Source: an uncultured Burkholderiales bacterium
Lineage (GTDB): Bacteria; Pseudomonadota; Gammaproteobacteria; Burkholderiales; Burkholderiaceae_C
Direction: 5' to 3'
DNA length: 5,916 nt
NCBI GenBank assembly: GCA_903887655.1
Contig: CAISQQ010000231.1
Coordinates: forward strand, 1 to 5,916
This document shows, piece after piece, positions 5,721 through 5,916 of the stretch (positions are counted from its first letter, which is position 1; each line of letters starts with the position of its first letter). The position numbers and the translations under genes are program-made. A model generated the notes under the pieces. It was not told the origin of the DNA. It did not search any database and saw only the letters and a program-made list of their open reading frames with translations.

Positions 5721-5916
5721 AAAAAAGCTTTCAGGTTCAATCCATGGGGACAGCTGTCGCGATCAAGATCAACGCTTGAAAGATTCACAGGCTGTCGCGC
5801 TGAAAGGGTGTGCAAAGCGCTCAACCTAGAGTTCGCCCTCATGTCATTCACTAAACCATGACGGCCAGGGGAAGGTTGAAATTCAGTGGTCTGCTACGCC
5901 CTGGGGGTCTCGAGCG
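5721..5916 (-). promoter_or_regulatory. trpE upstream/leader region, with terminator-like pairing
   Basis: These 196 nt have no supportable gene. All three minus-strand frames from the right edge stop within 22 codons (for example TGA at 5885-5883), so an upstream gene's tail could end here but I recognise none. Just before the trpE ATG, TGAAAG (5733-5728) is followed by C and T6 (5726-5721). Two upstream segments can pair with it: CTTTCAG (5806-5800, 7 bp) or CTTTCA (5782-5777, 6 bp). That resembles alternative attenuator folds. No short ORF with Trp codons is present, so a classical ribosome-stalling leader peptide is not supported. I found no convincing -35/-10 pair. Confidence 0.35.
5749..5758. 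repeat. 10-bp palindrome GACAGCTGTC upstream of trpE
   Basis: A perfect palindrome about 30 nt before the trpE start. Its right half begins the first of two 9-bp direct repeats of GCTGTCGCG (5753-5761 and 5791-5799). It could be an operator half-site arrangement; no known regulator consensus is recognised. Confidence 0.4.

Noticed and set aside
5660..5851. Minus-strand 63-residue frame (GTG start) as a trpE leader peptide
   Set aside because: It has no Trp codon, no ribosome binding site, and runs into trpE in another frame, so it does not fit a trp leader peptide.
5857..5916. Possible C-terminal end of an upstream gene at the right edge
   Set aside because: Each minus-strand frame gives only a short tail before a stop, and none matches a family I can recognise; a gene in this position may simply end outside the window.

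Overview
The window looks like ordinary chromosomal housekeeping DNA from a betaproteobacterium, probably of the order Burkholderiales (Comamonadaceae-like). This rests on three things: the tRNA-Tyr/tRNA-Gly/tRNA-Thr/tuf arrangement, a trpE-trpG-trpD-trpC cluster with separate monofunctional TrpG, TrpD and TrpC, and moderately GC-rich coding sequence. The assignment comes from recalled protein and tRNA similarity, not from a search. Every gene I can support is on the minus strand, so transcription runs from right to left.

Reading right to left. Positions 5916-5721 hold the trpE upstream region: no supportable gene, but a palindrome, a 9-bp direct repeat and a terminator-like pairing ending in six Ts just before the trpE start. 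Positions 5720-1548 hold trpE, trpG, trpD and trpC. These encode anthranilate synthase (both subunits), anthranilate phosphoribosyltransferase and indole-3-glycerol-phosphate synthase, which take chorismate to indole-3-glycerol phosphate. trpE and trpG are translationally coupled or overlap, trpG and trpD are 77 nt apart, and trpD and trpC are 62 nt apart. trpF, trpB and trpA are not in the window. A 124-nt spacer with short tandem repeats leads to ung (1423-632), a family 1 uracil-DNA glycosylase with no pathway link to tryptophan.

Positions 631-480 contain an imperfect inverted repeat and a probable extended -10 promoter. That promoter drives a transcript carrying tRNA-Tyr(GTA), tRNA-Gly(TCC), tRNA-Thr(GGT) and then tuf (EF-Tu). 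Only the first 17 codons of tuf lie inside the window.

I see no mobile element, CRISPR array, defence system or unknown multi-gene system. The points most worth a second look are small: two mutually exclusive hairpins between trpG and trpD, one arm of which contains the trpG stop codon; a roughly 31-residue N-terminal extension on TrpG; an attenuator-like trpE leader without a Trp-codon leader peptide; and a C in place of the near-universal U55 in two adjacent tRNAs that share an identical 17-nt T-arm block.
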